Positions 50,519 through 57,641 of a stretch of 64,000 nucleotides of DNA are shown one piece after another; position 1 is the stretch's first letter, and every line of letters starts with the position of its first letter. Under the pieces are notes generated by a model. It was not told the origin of the DNA and did not search any database. It worked only from the letters and a program-made list of their open reading frames with translations. The position numbers and the translations under genes are program-made. The DNA comes from WTGU01 sp965200925 (GTDB taxonomy: Bacteria; Pseudomonadota; Alphaproteobacteria; UBA828): assembly GCA_965200925.1 (NCBI GenBank), contig OZ241738.1, positions 992,001-1,056,000 of the forward strand. Direction: 5' to 3'.

Positions 50519-52861
50519 CTACGTCGCGTATTCGGGGACGCGGGGGCGTTTTCCGGGGGCGTTGTCATCGCGCCCCTTGCCGCCGCCTCGCCGGCCGGGC
50601 GGTTCCCCCGCCGGATAGCCGAACGACGGCTTGCCGTTCTTGAGGCCGACGCGGACGCGCCCGCCCTTCGCGAGCCTGCCGAAGAGGAGCTCGTCGGCGA
50701 GCGGCTTCTTGATCGCTTCCTGAATGAGCCGCGCCAGCGGACGGGCGCCGTAGGTCGCGTCGTAACCCTTCTCGGCCAGCCACGCGCGCGCAGCAGTGCT
50801 CAGTTCGATCGTCACGTCGCGGTCGGCGAGTTGCTCTTCGAGCTGGATGACGAATTTGTCGACCACGCGCCCGATCACCGCCGGCGTCAAGCCGGCGAAA
50901 CGGATCACCGCGTCGAGGCGGTTGCGGAATTCGGGCGCGAACGTCCGCTTGATCGCCTCTTCGTCGTCGCCCTCTCGCGCGGTCCGCGCGAAGCCGATCG
51001 GCGCCCTGGCGAGCTCGGCGGCGCCCGCGTTGGTGGTCATGATCAGGATCACGTTGCGAAAATCGACGGTCTTGCCGTTGTGGTCGGTCAGCTTCCCGTA
51101 GTCCATGACCTGGAGGAGGATGTTGAAAAGATCAGGATGCGCCTTCTCGATCTCGTCGAGCAGCAGGACCATGTGCGGGTTCTGGTCGGCCGCATCGGTG
51201 AGCAGACCGCCCTGGTCGAAGCCGACATAGCCCGGCGGCGCGCCGATCAAACGCGATACCGAATGCCGCTCCATGTACTCGCTCATGTCGAAGCGGACGA
51301 GGGCGACGCCGAGAACATGGGCGAGCTGCCGCGCCACTTCGGTCTTGCCGACGCCCGTCGGCCCGCTGAACAGGTAGCAGCCGACCGGCTTGTCCGGCTC
51401 GCGCAGCCCCGCGCGCGCCATCTTGATCGCGGTAGCGACCGCGGCGATGGCTTCGTCCTGACCGAACACGACGGTCTTCAGGTCGCGCTCCAGAGTCTCC
51501 AGGGTCGCCTTGTCACCGCGGCTGACGCTCTTGGGCGGGATGCGGGCGATCTTGGCCACCACGCCTTCGACGTCCTTGACGCCGACGGTCTTGCGCCGCT
51601 TCGATTCCGGCAGCAGGCGCCGGGAGGCGCCGACCTCGTCGATCACGTCGATCGCCTTGTCGGGGAGCTTGCGGTCGTTGATGTAGCGGTCGGCGAGCTC
51701 GACGGCGGTGCGGATCGCCTCCGCCGTGTAGCGGACGCCGTGGTGTTCCTCGTAGCAGGGCTTGAGGCCGCGCAGGATGCGGACCGCCTCGTCGACACTC
51801 GGCTCGTTCACGTCGATCTTCTGGAAGCGCCGGGCCAGTGCGCGGTCCTTCTCGAAGTAGTTACGGTATTCCTTGTAGGTGGTCGAGCCGATGCAGCGCA
51901 GGGTCCCGCTTTGCAGCGCCGGCTTGAGCAGGTTGGAGGCGTCCATCGCCCCGCCGCTGGTGGCGCCCGCGCCGATCACCGTGTGAATCTCGTCGATGAA
52001 CAGGATCGCGCCGTCATGGGCTTCGATCTCGGCCAGCACGGCCTTGATGCGCTCCTCGAAATCGCCGCGGTAGCGGGTGCCCGCCAGCAACATGCCCATG
52101 TCGAGGGCGAAGATCACGGCATCCGCGAGGACTTGCGGCACTTCGTCGCCCACGATGCGCCGCGCCAAGCCCTCCGCCAGCGCCGTCTTTCCGACTCCCG
52201 CGTCGCCGACGTAGAGCGGGTTGTTCTTGGTGCGGCGGCAGAGGACCTGGATCGTGCGTTCGACCTCGCCGTCGCGGCCGATCAGCGGGTCGATCCGGCC
52301 GGCCTCGGCCTTGGCGTTCAGATTGACGCACCAAGCTTCCAGCGCGCTCGTCCCTTCCTTGGCGACCGTCTCCTCCGCGCCGTCTTCGTCCGCGTCGGGG
52401 ACGGGACCGCCCGGCGCCGCCCCCCCCGGCACCTTGGCGATCCGGTGCGAGATGTAGTTGACGGCGTCGTAGCGCGACATGTCCTGCCGCTGGAGGAAAT
52501 AGACCGCGTGAGATTCGCTTTCGGAGAAGATCGCGACCAGGACGTTCGCGCCGGTGACCTCGGCGCGGCCCGAGGACTGCACGTGGAGCACGGCGCGCTG
52601 GATCACCCGCTGGAAGCCCGTCGTCGGCCGCGCTTCGACCGGCGTCTCGCCCGCGAGGCCGTCGAGTCCCTCTTCGAGGAAGCCTTCGAGATCGCCGGTC
52701 AGTCTCTCGATGTCCACGCCGCACGCCTTGAGCACGGCGACGGCGTCGGAATCACCGGTGAGCGCGAGCAGCAGATGTTCGAGCGTCGCGAATTCGTGCC
52801 GCCGCTCGGAGGCCATGGCGAGCGCCCGGCGCAGGCTCTTTTCGAGATCGGGCGAGAGCAT
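50519..52861 (-). CDS. clpA: ATP-dependent Clp protease ATP-binding subunit ClpA
   Basis: A 780-residue AAA+ unfoldase read from MLSPDLEKSLRRAL, where GGAG is 5 bases upstream; the 8 extra codons before it are not used. It has an N-domain repeat for ClpS binding and a first AAA module with GDAGVGKTALAEG and ALDMGMLLAGTRYRGDFEER. The second module has GPTGVGKTEVARQLA and LLLDEIEKAH, with a ClpP-type loop IGFAR. The tail is glycine/arginine-rich. It threads proteins into ClpP, guided by ClpS for N-end-rule substrates. It starts 2 bases after the clpS stop. Confidence 0.95.
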   Translation of the reverse strand: MLSPDLEKSLRRALAMASERRHEFATLEHLLLALTGDSDAVAVLKACGVDIERLTGDLEGFLEEGLDGLAGETPVEARPTTGFQRVIQRAVLHVQSSGRAEVTGANVLVAIFSESESHAVYFLQRQDMSRYDAVNYISHRIAKVPGGAAPGGPVPDADEDGAEETVAKEGTSALEAWCVNLNAKAEAGRIDPLIGRDGEVERTIQVLCRRTKNNPLYVGDAGVGKTALAEGLARRIVGDEVPQVLADAVIFALDMGMLLAGTRYRGDFEERIKAVLAEIEAHDGAILFIDEIHTVIGAGATSGGAMDASNLLKPALQSGTLRCIGSTTYKEYRNYFEKDRALARRFQKIDVNEPSVDEAVRILRGLKPCYEEHHGVRYTAEAIRTAVELADRYINDRKLPDKAIDVIDEVGASRRLLPESKRRKTVGVKDVEGVVAKIARIPPKSVSRGDKATLETLERDLKTVVFGQDEAIAAVATAIKMARAGLREPDKPVGCYLFSGPTGVGKTEVARQLAHVLGVALVRFDMSEYMERHSVSRLIGAPPGYVGFDQGGLLTDAADQNPHMVLLLDEIEKAHPDLFNILLQVMDYGKLTDHNGKTVDFRNVILIMTTNAGAAELARAPIGFARTAREGDDEEAIKRTFAPEFRNRLDAVIRFAGLTPAVIGRVVDKFVIQLEEQLADRDVTIELSTAARAWLAEKGYDATYGARPLARLIQEAIKKPLADELLFGRLAKGGRVRVGLKNGKPSFGYPAGEPPGRRGGGKGRDDNAPGKRPRVPEYAT

Positions 52862-52863
52862 CG

Positions 52864-53190
52864 CTACTCCTTCTCCATCGTGCATTGCAGCGGATGCTCG
52901 TTGCGGCGCGCGAAATCGGTCACTTGGCCGACCTTGGTCTCGGCGACCTCGTAGGAATACACGCCGCAGACGCCGACTCCCCGACGGTGGACATGCAGCA
53001 TGACCGTGGTCGCGCGCTGCTCGTCCATGCCGAAGAACCGCATCAGGACGACGACCACGAACTCCATGGGCGTGTAGTCGTCGTTCAGCAACAAGACCTT
53101 GTACATGGACGGCTTCCTGGTCTCGCTGCGGGGCTTGTCGATGACCCCGGTCTGGCCGTCCGGCCTGTTGGCGCTCCGTCGATCGGGCAT
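52864..53190 (-). CDS. clpS: ATP-dependent Clp protease adaptor ClpS
   Basis: A 108-residue adaptor read from MPDRRSANRPDGQTG; the upstream extension is low-complexity. YKVLLLNDDYTPMEFVVVVL contains the N-degron-binding Asn-Asp and Met. MLHVHRRGVGVCGVYSYEVAETKV carries the conserved histidine and the ClpA-binding surface. It delivers proteins with bulky N-terminal residues to ClpAP. It forms an operon with clpA. The PIN-domain gene ends 76 bases upstream on the same strand. Confidence 0.95.
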   Translation of the reverse strand: MPDRRSANRPDGQTGVIDKPRSETRKPSMYKVLLLNDDYTPMEFVVVVLMRFFGMDEQRATTVMLHVHRRGVGVCGVYSYEVAETKVGQVTDFARRNEHPLQCTMEKE

Positions 53191-53266
53191 TCCCGCGCCG
53201 AGCCTCGCTCCCCTGGGCCTGCTCACGGCCCCACTATAGCACGGCCCGCCACCGAGCCGGCCAATT

Positions 53267-53722
53267 TCAGCCAAAGGCTTGGAGGTGCGTGAAATTGAGA
53301 GCCGCGTTCCTTCCCTTCGACGACGCGGCGAGAAAGAGATCGAGATCGGCGGTGATCAACGGTCTTTCTTCCGAAACGGCCTCCAGCAACGCGGCATCAG
53401 TCAGCCCGAGCCGCGGGAACGCGGTGTTGCGCGCGGCGGCCGCGCTCACGACGACAATCTCTTCGCTCCCTTCGATGACGAGACGGAGTCTGTCGAGAAA
53501 CCGGCGGTCGTCCCGGGATTCCAGCAGGTTGGACGTCTCCGTCAGCGTGTTCGGCGTGACGAGGACACGCTTCAACGCATTTATCATCCCCAACAGGCGA
53601 TCGTAATCTTCCGGCGTGAAGCTTCGCGCACGGCGATGCTTGCCGACCTGTCCGCGATCCACTGATCCGACGACGAGAAGAACGAGAAGGTTCGAGTCGA
53701 TGAACGCTTCGGTGACGGGCAT
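53267..53722 (-). CDS. PIN-domain protein, possible toxin of an unclassified pair
   Basis: A 151-residue protein. The PIN acidic positions are visible: Asp9 in EAFIDSNLLVLLVVG, Glu in VTPNTLTETSNLLE, Asp in LGLTDAALLEAV and Asp in LITADLDLFLAA. It is longer than VapC and begins with a distinct strand. The preceding gene 10 bases upstream encodes a small protein with no DNA-binding motif, so this resembles a two-gene toxin-antitoxin layout without a recognised antitoxin family. RNase activity is inferred from the intact quartet. Confidence 0.72.
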   Translation of the reverse strand: MPVTEAFIDSNLLVLLVVGSVDRGQVGKHRRARSFTPEDYDRLLGMINALKRVLVTPNTLTETSNLLESRDDRRFLDRLRLVIEGSEEIVVVSAAAARNTAFPRLGLTDAALLEAVSEERPLITADLDLFLAASSKGRNAALNFTHLQAFG

Positions 53723-53732
53723 CGGCCCGCCG

Positions 53733-54029
53733 TCACGCCGCCGGCTCGCGATGGGTCAGGGACACGGCCTGTCCGGTGCTGTCCTCGATCCGCACGACCT
53801 TGAACGAACGCCTCTTCCATTCCGGGAATTCGCCCGCGGAGACCGCGGACATGACATCCGCGAAGCCCTTCAAACGGTCCCACGGCCGGTTGAAGCCGAT
53901 GGTTACCTCCCAGACGCCCGCCGCATCGTCGAACACGACTTCCTCGAGGCCCATGTCGGCGAGATCTTCGCCTTCGAATAACTCCGTGACGTATCGTTTC
54001 GCCGTCGCCACGGCTTCCTTCACGTCCAT
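53733..54029 (-). CDS. Small acidic partner protein of the PIN-domain gene
   Basis: A 98-residue protein read from ATG 54029, with GGAG 6 bases upstream; an ATG 12 bases earlier lacks spacing. MDVKEAVATAKRYVTELFEG is a helix, then LEEVVFDDAAGVWEVTIGFN, WKRRSFKVVRIEDSTGQAV and a short tail, an alpha-beta fold with no helix-turn-helix. The same helix plus W-V-TIGF pattern occurs in hypothetical proteins next to PIN genes as far as I recall. Candidate antitoxin or chaperone for the PIN protein. Function undemonstrated. Confidence 0.62.
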   Translation of the reverse strand: MDVKEAVATAKRYVTELFEGEDLADMGLEEVVFDDAAGVWEVTIGFNRPWDRLKGFADVMSAVSAGEFPEWKRRSFKVVRIEDSTGQAVSLTHREPAA

Positions 54030-54067
54030 CCGGCTCTCCATATGGATTGCCCCGCGGCCCCGCCCGG

Positions 54068-54490
54068 TCAGCCGACGATGTCGGTTTCCGCGAAGAAGAA
54101 GGCGATTTCCGCCGCGGCGGTTTCGGGGGAATCCGAGCCATGCACGGAATTGGCCTCGACCGATTCGCCGAAATCCTTGCGGATGGTGCCCTCGGCGGCG
54201 TTGGCCGGGTTGGTCGCGCCCATGACCTCGCGGTTGAGGGCGATCGCGTTCTCGCCCTCGAGCACCTGGACCACCACCGGGCCGGAGGCCATGTAGGCGC
54301 ACAGGTCCTCGTAGAACGACCGCTCCGCGTGCACCGCGTAGAAGGCCTTGGCCTGCGCCGGCGTCAGCCGCGTGCGGCGCTGGGCGACGATGGCCAGCCC
54401 CGCCTCCTCGAAACGCTTGTTGATCGCGCCCGTGAGATTGCGCCGGGTGGCGTCGGGCTTGATGATGGAAAGGGTCCGCTCGCTCGCCAT
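54068..54490 (-). CDS. ndk: Nucleoside diphosphate kinase
   Basis: A 140-residue enzyme of normal family length. MASERTLSIIKPDATRRNLTG has the conserved lysine; REVMGATNPANAAEGTIR binds nucleotide; NSVHGSDSPETA carries the phosphohistidine. It transfers the gamma-phosphate between NTPs and NDPs to balance nucleotide pools. It lies upstream of the PIN pair on the same strand, 38 bases from it. Confidence 0.96.
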   Translation of the reverse strand: MASERTLSIIKPDATRRNLTGAINKRFEEAGLAIVAQRRTRLTPAQAKAFYAVHAERSFYEDLCAYMASGPVVVQVLEGENAIALNREVMGATNPANAAEGTIRKDFGESVEANSVHGSDSPETAAAEIAFFFAETDIVG

Positions 54491-54605
54491 GGGTCCTCCC
54501 CCGTGGTTGCCGGCGCGCCGTTATAGAGAGTCCCCGCCCACCCGGCAACGCCGCCCGATCACATTTCCCCGCCGTTCCGTGACGCTGCGTCCGTGGCGGC
54601 AGGAG

Positions 54606-54767
54606 TCACTCTTCATGCGGAAGGCTGCCTACCGACGGAAGCAGCGGTGCCACGAGACGAGAGCGCAGGAACCGAACAGCGACTCTACAACCTTCGTAAT
54701 CCGCCAAGGCGGGCGCCACGCAGGCCAGCGTCGCGGTAAGCAGCGCAATCGGGGCGAAATGGCGCAC
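54606..54767 (-). CDS. Possible short secreted peptide (53 aa)
   Basis: GTG at 54767 has an excellent AAGGAG ribosome site 6 bases upstream. The product begins with a convincing Sec signal (RHFAPIALLTATLACVAPALA), then a mature part of about 30 residues starting DYEGCR. No family is recognised. It lies 115 bases upstream of ndk. The good ribosome site and signal peptide argue for a real gene; the small size and lack of homologues argue caution. Confidence 0.42.
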   Translation of the reverse strand: MRHFAPIALLTATLACVAPALADYEGCRVAVRFLRSRLVAPLLPSVGSLPHEE

Positions 54768-54914
54768 GACCGGCTCCTTCTCTCGCGACCGTCCGGGCCA
54801 CGCAGGCCACACGACGGACGGCGATCATCAAATTCCGCCCGACACCGGGAAGCGTGCGCTGGCCAAGGCATGCGGCATCGCCGCCCCAAGGCGGTGGCGT
54901 TCCGACTCCGGGCG

Positions 54915-55100
54915 GGGTAAGGTGAGGCCGTCACGCGGCGAGGGAAGCCGGTGACGCCCGCGAGGGCCGGTCCCGGCCCCCGCAACCGTGAGTGGCGAGA
55001 CGGGAGCCGAACGCGACGCGGGCCACTGATCCCGGTGGAATCGGGAAGCTCGGCTCCCGCCCGTGACCCCGAGCCGGGAGACCGGCCGCGCGGTGGGACG
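54915..55100 (+). promoter_or_regulatory. Cobalamin (B12) riboswitch
   Basis: The 5-prime leader of cobU contains the ordered conserved blocks of the adenosylcobalamin riboswitch: GGGAAGCCGGTG (54942-54953), CCGCAACCGTGAGTGG (from about 54980), the B12 box GCCACTG (55022-55028), and the terminal GAGCCGGGAGACCGGCC (from about 55070). The cobU ribosome site GAGGGAGG lies just after, so ligand binding probably hides it and represses translation or elongation of cobU-cobN. Boundaries are approximate. Confidence 0.88.
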
Positions 55101-55117
55101 TCCTCTGAGGGAGGATC

Positions 55118-55657
55118 ATGGCGGATCGTGACGCGGCCGCGGCGCCGGCGCGCCTCACCCTGGTTCTCGGCGGCGCCCGATCGGGTAAGAGCGCCCATGC
55201 GGAGGCGCTGCTCGAAGACCACCCCGGCGCGAAACTCTACGTCGCGACCGCCGAGGCGCGGGATTCCGAGATGACGGCGCGAATCGCGGCCCACCGCGCT
55301 CGGCGCGGCCCGGGCTGGCGCACCGTGGAGGCGCCGCACGCCCTGACCCCGACCCTCGAGGCGGAGAGCCGGCCCGGCCGCGCGCTGCTCGTCGATTGCC
55401 TCACCCTCTGGCTCGGCAACCTCATGGGCGCAGGAAGCGACGTCGCCGCGGAGATCGAACGCCTCCGCGCCTGCCTGCCCCGACTCGAAAGCCGCACGGT
55501 CCTGGTCGCGAACGAAGTCGGCTTCGGCATCGTGCCGGACAACGCGACGGCGCGCGCCTTTCGCGATCACGCCGGGCGCCTGAACCAAGCCGTCGCCGCC
55601 GCCGCCGAACAGGTGGTGTTCGTCGCCGCCGGCCTGCCGCTCACGCTGAAGCCGTGA
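55118..55657 (+). CDS. cobU: Bifunctional adenosylcobinamide kinase/adenosylcobinamide-phosphate guanylyltransferase
   Basis: A 179-residue protein. The P-loop is LVLGGARSGKS, followed by YVATAEARDSEMTARIAAHR (guanylylation histidine region), LLVDCLTLWLGN and VANEVGFGIVPDNATARAFR. It phosphorylates adenosylcobinamide and forms the GDP derivative used by CobS. First gene behind the riboswitch. The stop overlaps the following GTG (GTGA). Confidence 0.94.
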   Translation: MADRDAAAAPARLTLVLGGARSGKSAHAEALLEDHPGAKLYVATAEARDSEMTARIAAHRARRGPGWRTVEAPHALTPTLEAESRPGRALLVDCLTLWLGNLMGAGSDVAAEIERLRACLPRLESRTVLVANEVGFGIVPDNATARAFRDHAGRLNQAVAAAAEQVVFVAAGLPLTLKP

Positions 55658-56571
55658 CCGGCGCGCGGATCGCCTCGCTGGTGCCGAGCGCGACCGAGAT
55701 CGTCGCGGCCCTGGGCCTTCGCGACAACATCGTCCTCCGCTCCCACGAATGCGACTGGCCGGCGGCGATCACCCGCGTGCCGGCCTGCACCCGCCCGCGC
55801 ATCGATACCGCCCGGCAGGGCGGCGCCATCCACGCCGACGTAAGCCGGCTGCTCGCCGCCGCGCTCGGCCTCTACGATCTCGACACGGGCCTGCTGCGCG
55901 AAGCCCGCCCCACCCATATCGTCACCCAGGACCGCTGCGACGTGTGCGCGGTCAGCCTGGCCGAAGTCGAAGCGGCGGTGGAAGACGCGCTGGAAGCGCC
56001 AGCGCGCGTCGTCTCCCTGAAGCCTGCGCGCCTCACGGACGTCTGGGCCGACATCGATCGGGCCGGTGCCGCCCTCGGCATCGACGCCGCGCCCCTCCGC
56101 GAGCGGTTGCAGGCGCGCGTGGCGGCGCTCGCCGAGCGGGCGGCGGGCGCGCCGCCGAAACGGGTCGCCGCCATCGAATGGATCGATCCCCCGATGGCGG
56201 CAGGCCACTGGGTCCCGGACCTGATCGCCGCCGCCGGCGGCATCCACGCGCTCGGCGCGCCGGGCCGCAATGCCGGCACCATCGAATGCGACGCGGTGCG
56301 CGCGGCAGACCCGGACGTCATCGTGCTCATGCCCTGCGGTTACGGCTTGGCGCAGACGGAGGTCGAGGGCCGCGCCCTGCTGGCCGACCCGGCTTGGCAG
56401 GCGCTACGCGCGGTGCAGGCGGGGGAGGTTTACGCCACCGACGGCAGCGCCTTCTTCAACCGCCCCGGGCCGCGGCTCGTCGAGTCCCTCGAGATCCTGG
56501 CCGAAATCCTCCATCCGGCGCGCTTCGATTTCGGCCATCGCGGCACCGGCTGGCGCCGTTTGCCGGCCTGA
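55654..56571 (+). CDS. Cobalamin-binding periplasmic-type protein (BtuF-like)
   Basis: A 305-residue helical-backbone (type III) binding-protein fold with GTG start. RIASLVPSATEIVAALGL is the typical opening; then THIVTQDRCDVCAVS, AAIEWIDPPMAAGHWVPDLI and DVIVLMPCGYGL. There is no signal peptide at this start, which is common for this cytosolic-looking subgroup found in cob operons. Probably binds corrinoid, as intracellular carrier or after export by another route. Coupled to cobU and cobW. Confidence 0.8.
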   Translation: MTGARIASLVPSATEIVAALGLRDNIVLRSHECDWPAAITRVPACTRPRIDTARQGGAIHADVSRLLAAALGLYDLDTGLLREARPTHIVTQDRCDVCAVSLAEVEAAVEDALEAPARVVSLKPARLTDVWADIDRAGAALGIDAAPLRERLQARVAALAERAAGAPPKRVAAIEWIDPPMAAGHWVPDLIAAAGGIHALGAPGRNAGTIECDAVRAADPDVIVLMPCGYGLAQTEVEGRALLADPAWQALRAVQAGEVYATDGSAFFNRPGPRLVESLEILAEILHPARFDFGHRGTGWRRLPA

Positions 56572-56597
56572 CGCGCGGCGTCGCGATACAGGGCGTA

Positions 56598-57632
56598 ATG
56601 CAGAACCGGAAAATCCCCGCCACCGTCGTCACCGGCTTTCTCGGCGCCGGCAAGACCAGCCTCGTCCGCCATGCGCTGGGCGCCGCGAACGGACGGCGCA
56701 TCGCCGTGATCGTCAACGAGTTCGGCGACCTCGGGATCGACGAGGCGGTGCTGCGCGGCTGCGGCGACGACGCCTGCGACGCGGCCGATATCGTCGAGCT
56801 TGCCAACGGCTGCCTCTGCTGCACGGTCGCCGACGATTTCGTGCCGGCGATCGAATCGCTGCTGGCCTGCGACCCGCCGCCCGAGCACATCCTCATCGAG
56901 ACCTCCGGCCTGGCACTCCCCAAACCGCTGGTCGCGGCCTTCAACTGGCCCGAGATTCGCACCCGGCTCACGGTGGACGGCGTGATCGCGGTAGTCGACG
57001 GACCGGCGCTCGCAGAAGGCCGTTTCGCCGACGACGAAGCCGCGCTCCAGGCACAACGCGAGGCCGACGACTCCCTCGATCACGAGTCGCCCCTTGCCGA
57101 GGTCTTCGAGGATCAGGTCGCCTGCGCCGATCTGGTGATCCTCAACAAGACCGACCTGCTCGCCGAAGCCGGTGCGGGAACGAGCGAGCAGCACCTTCGC
57201 CCGCATCTGCGGCGGGGCGCGCGCGTCGTCAAGGCGGCGCACGGGCGCATCCCGCCGAGTGTCCTGCTCGGCCTGGAAGCGGCCGCCGAGGACAACCTGG
57301 ACGGCCGCCCCTCACACCATGACGGGCAGGGCGGGGAACACGATCACGACGAGTTCGAGAGCTTCGCGATGACGCCAGGCGCCATCGATGACCCGGACGC
57401 CTTCGCCGCGCGGCTGCGCGACGCAGCAGCGGCGCACGGCCTCCTGCGCGCCAAGGGCTTCCTCGCTGTTTCCGGCAGGCGACGGCGGCTGGTGGTGCAG
57501 GCGGTCGGCACCCGGATCGACCGCCATTTCGATCGCGACTGGCGCGCCGACGAGGCGCGGCAGGGCCGTCTGGTGGTGATCGGCCTCACCCCGCTCGACC
57601 GGGCGGCCATCGCAGCGGCGCTCGCGGGGTAG
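56598..57632 (+). CDS. cobW: CobW family GTP-binding metal chaperone
   Basis: A 344-residue COG0523 GTPase. Walker A VVTGFLGAGKTSLV, metal motif GCLCC (in ANGCLCCTVADDF), ILIETSGLALPKPLV and VILNKTDLL (GTP specificity). A histidine/aspartate-rich stretch (HHDGQGGEHDHDE) precedes the C-terminal domain and may hold metal. CobW is thought to deliver cobalt to the CobNST chelatase, and cobN follows 9 bases later. Part of the riboswitch-controlled operon. Confidence 0.93.
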   Translation: MQNRKIPATVVTGFLGAGKTSLVRHALGAANGRRIAVIVNEFGDLGIDEAVLRGCGDDACDAADIVELANGCLCCTVADDFVPAIESLLACDPPPEHILIETSGLALPKPLVAAFNWPEIRTRLTVDGVIAVVDGPALAEGRFADDEAALQAQREADDSLDHESPLAEVFEDQVACADLVILNKTDLLAEAGAGTSEQHLRPHLRRGARVVKAAHGRIPPSVLLGLEAAAEDNLDGRPSHHDGQGGEHDHDEFESFAMTPGAIDDPDAFAARLRDAAAAHGLLRAKGFLAVSGRRRRLVVQAVGTRIDRHFDRDWRADEARQGRLVVIGLTPLDRAAIAAALAG

Positions 57633-57641
57633 GCGCGGCGC

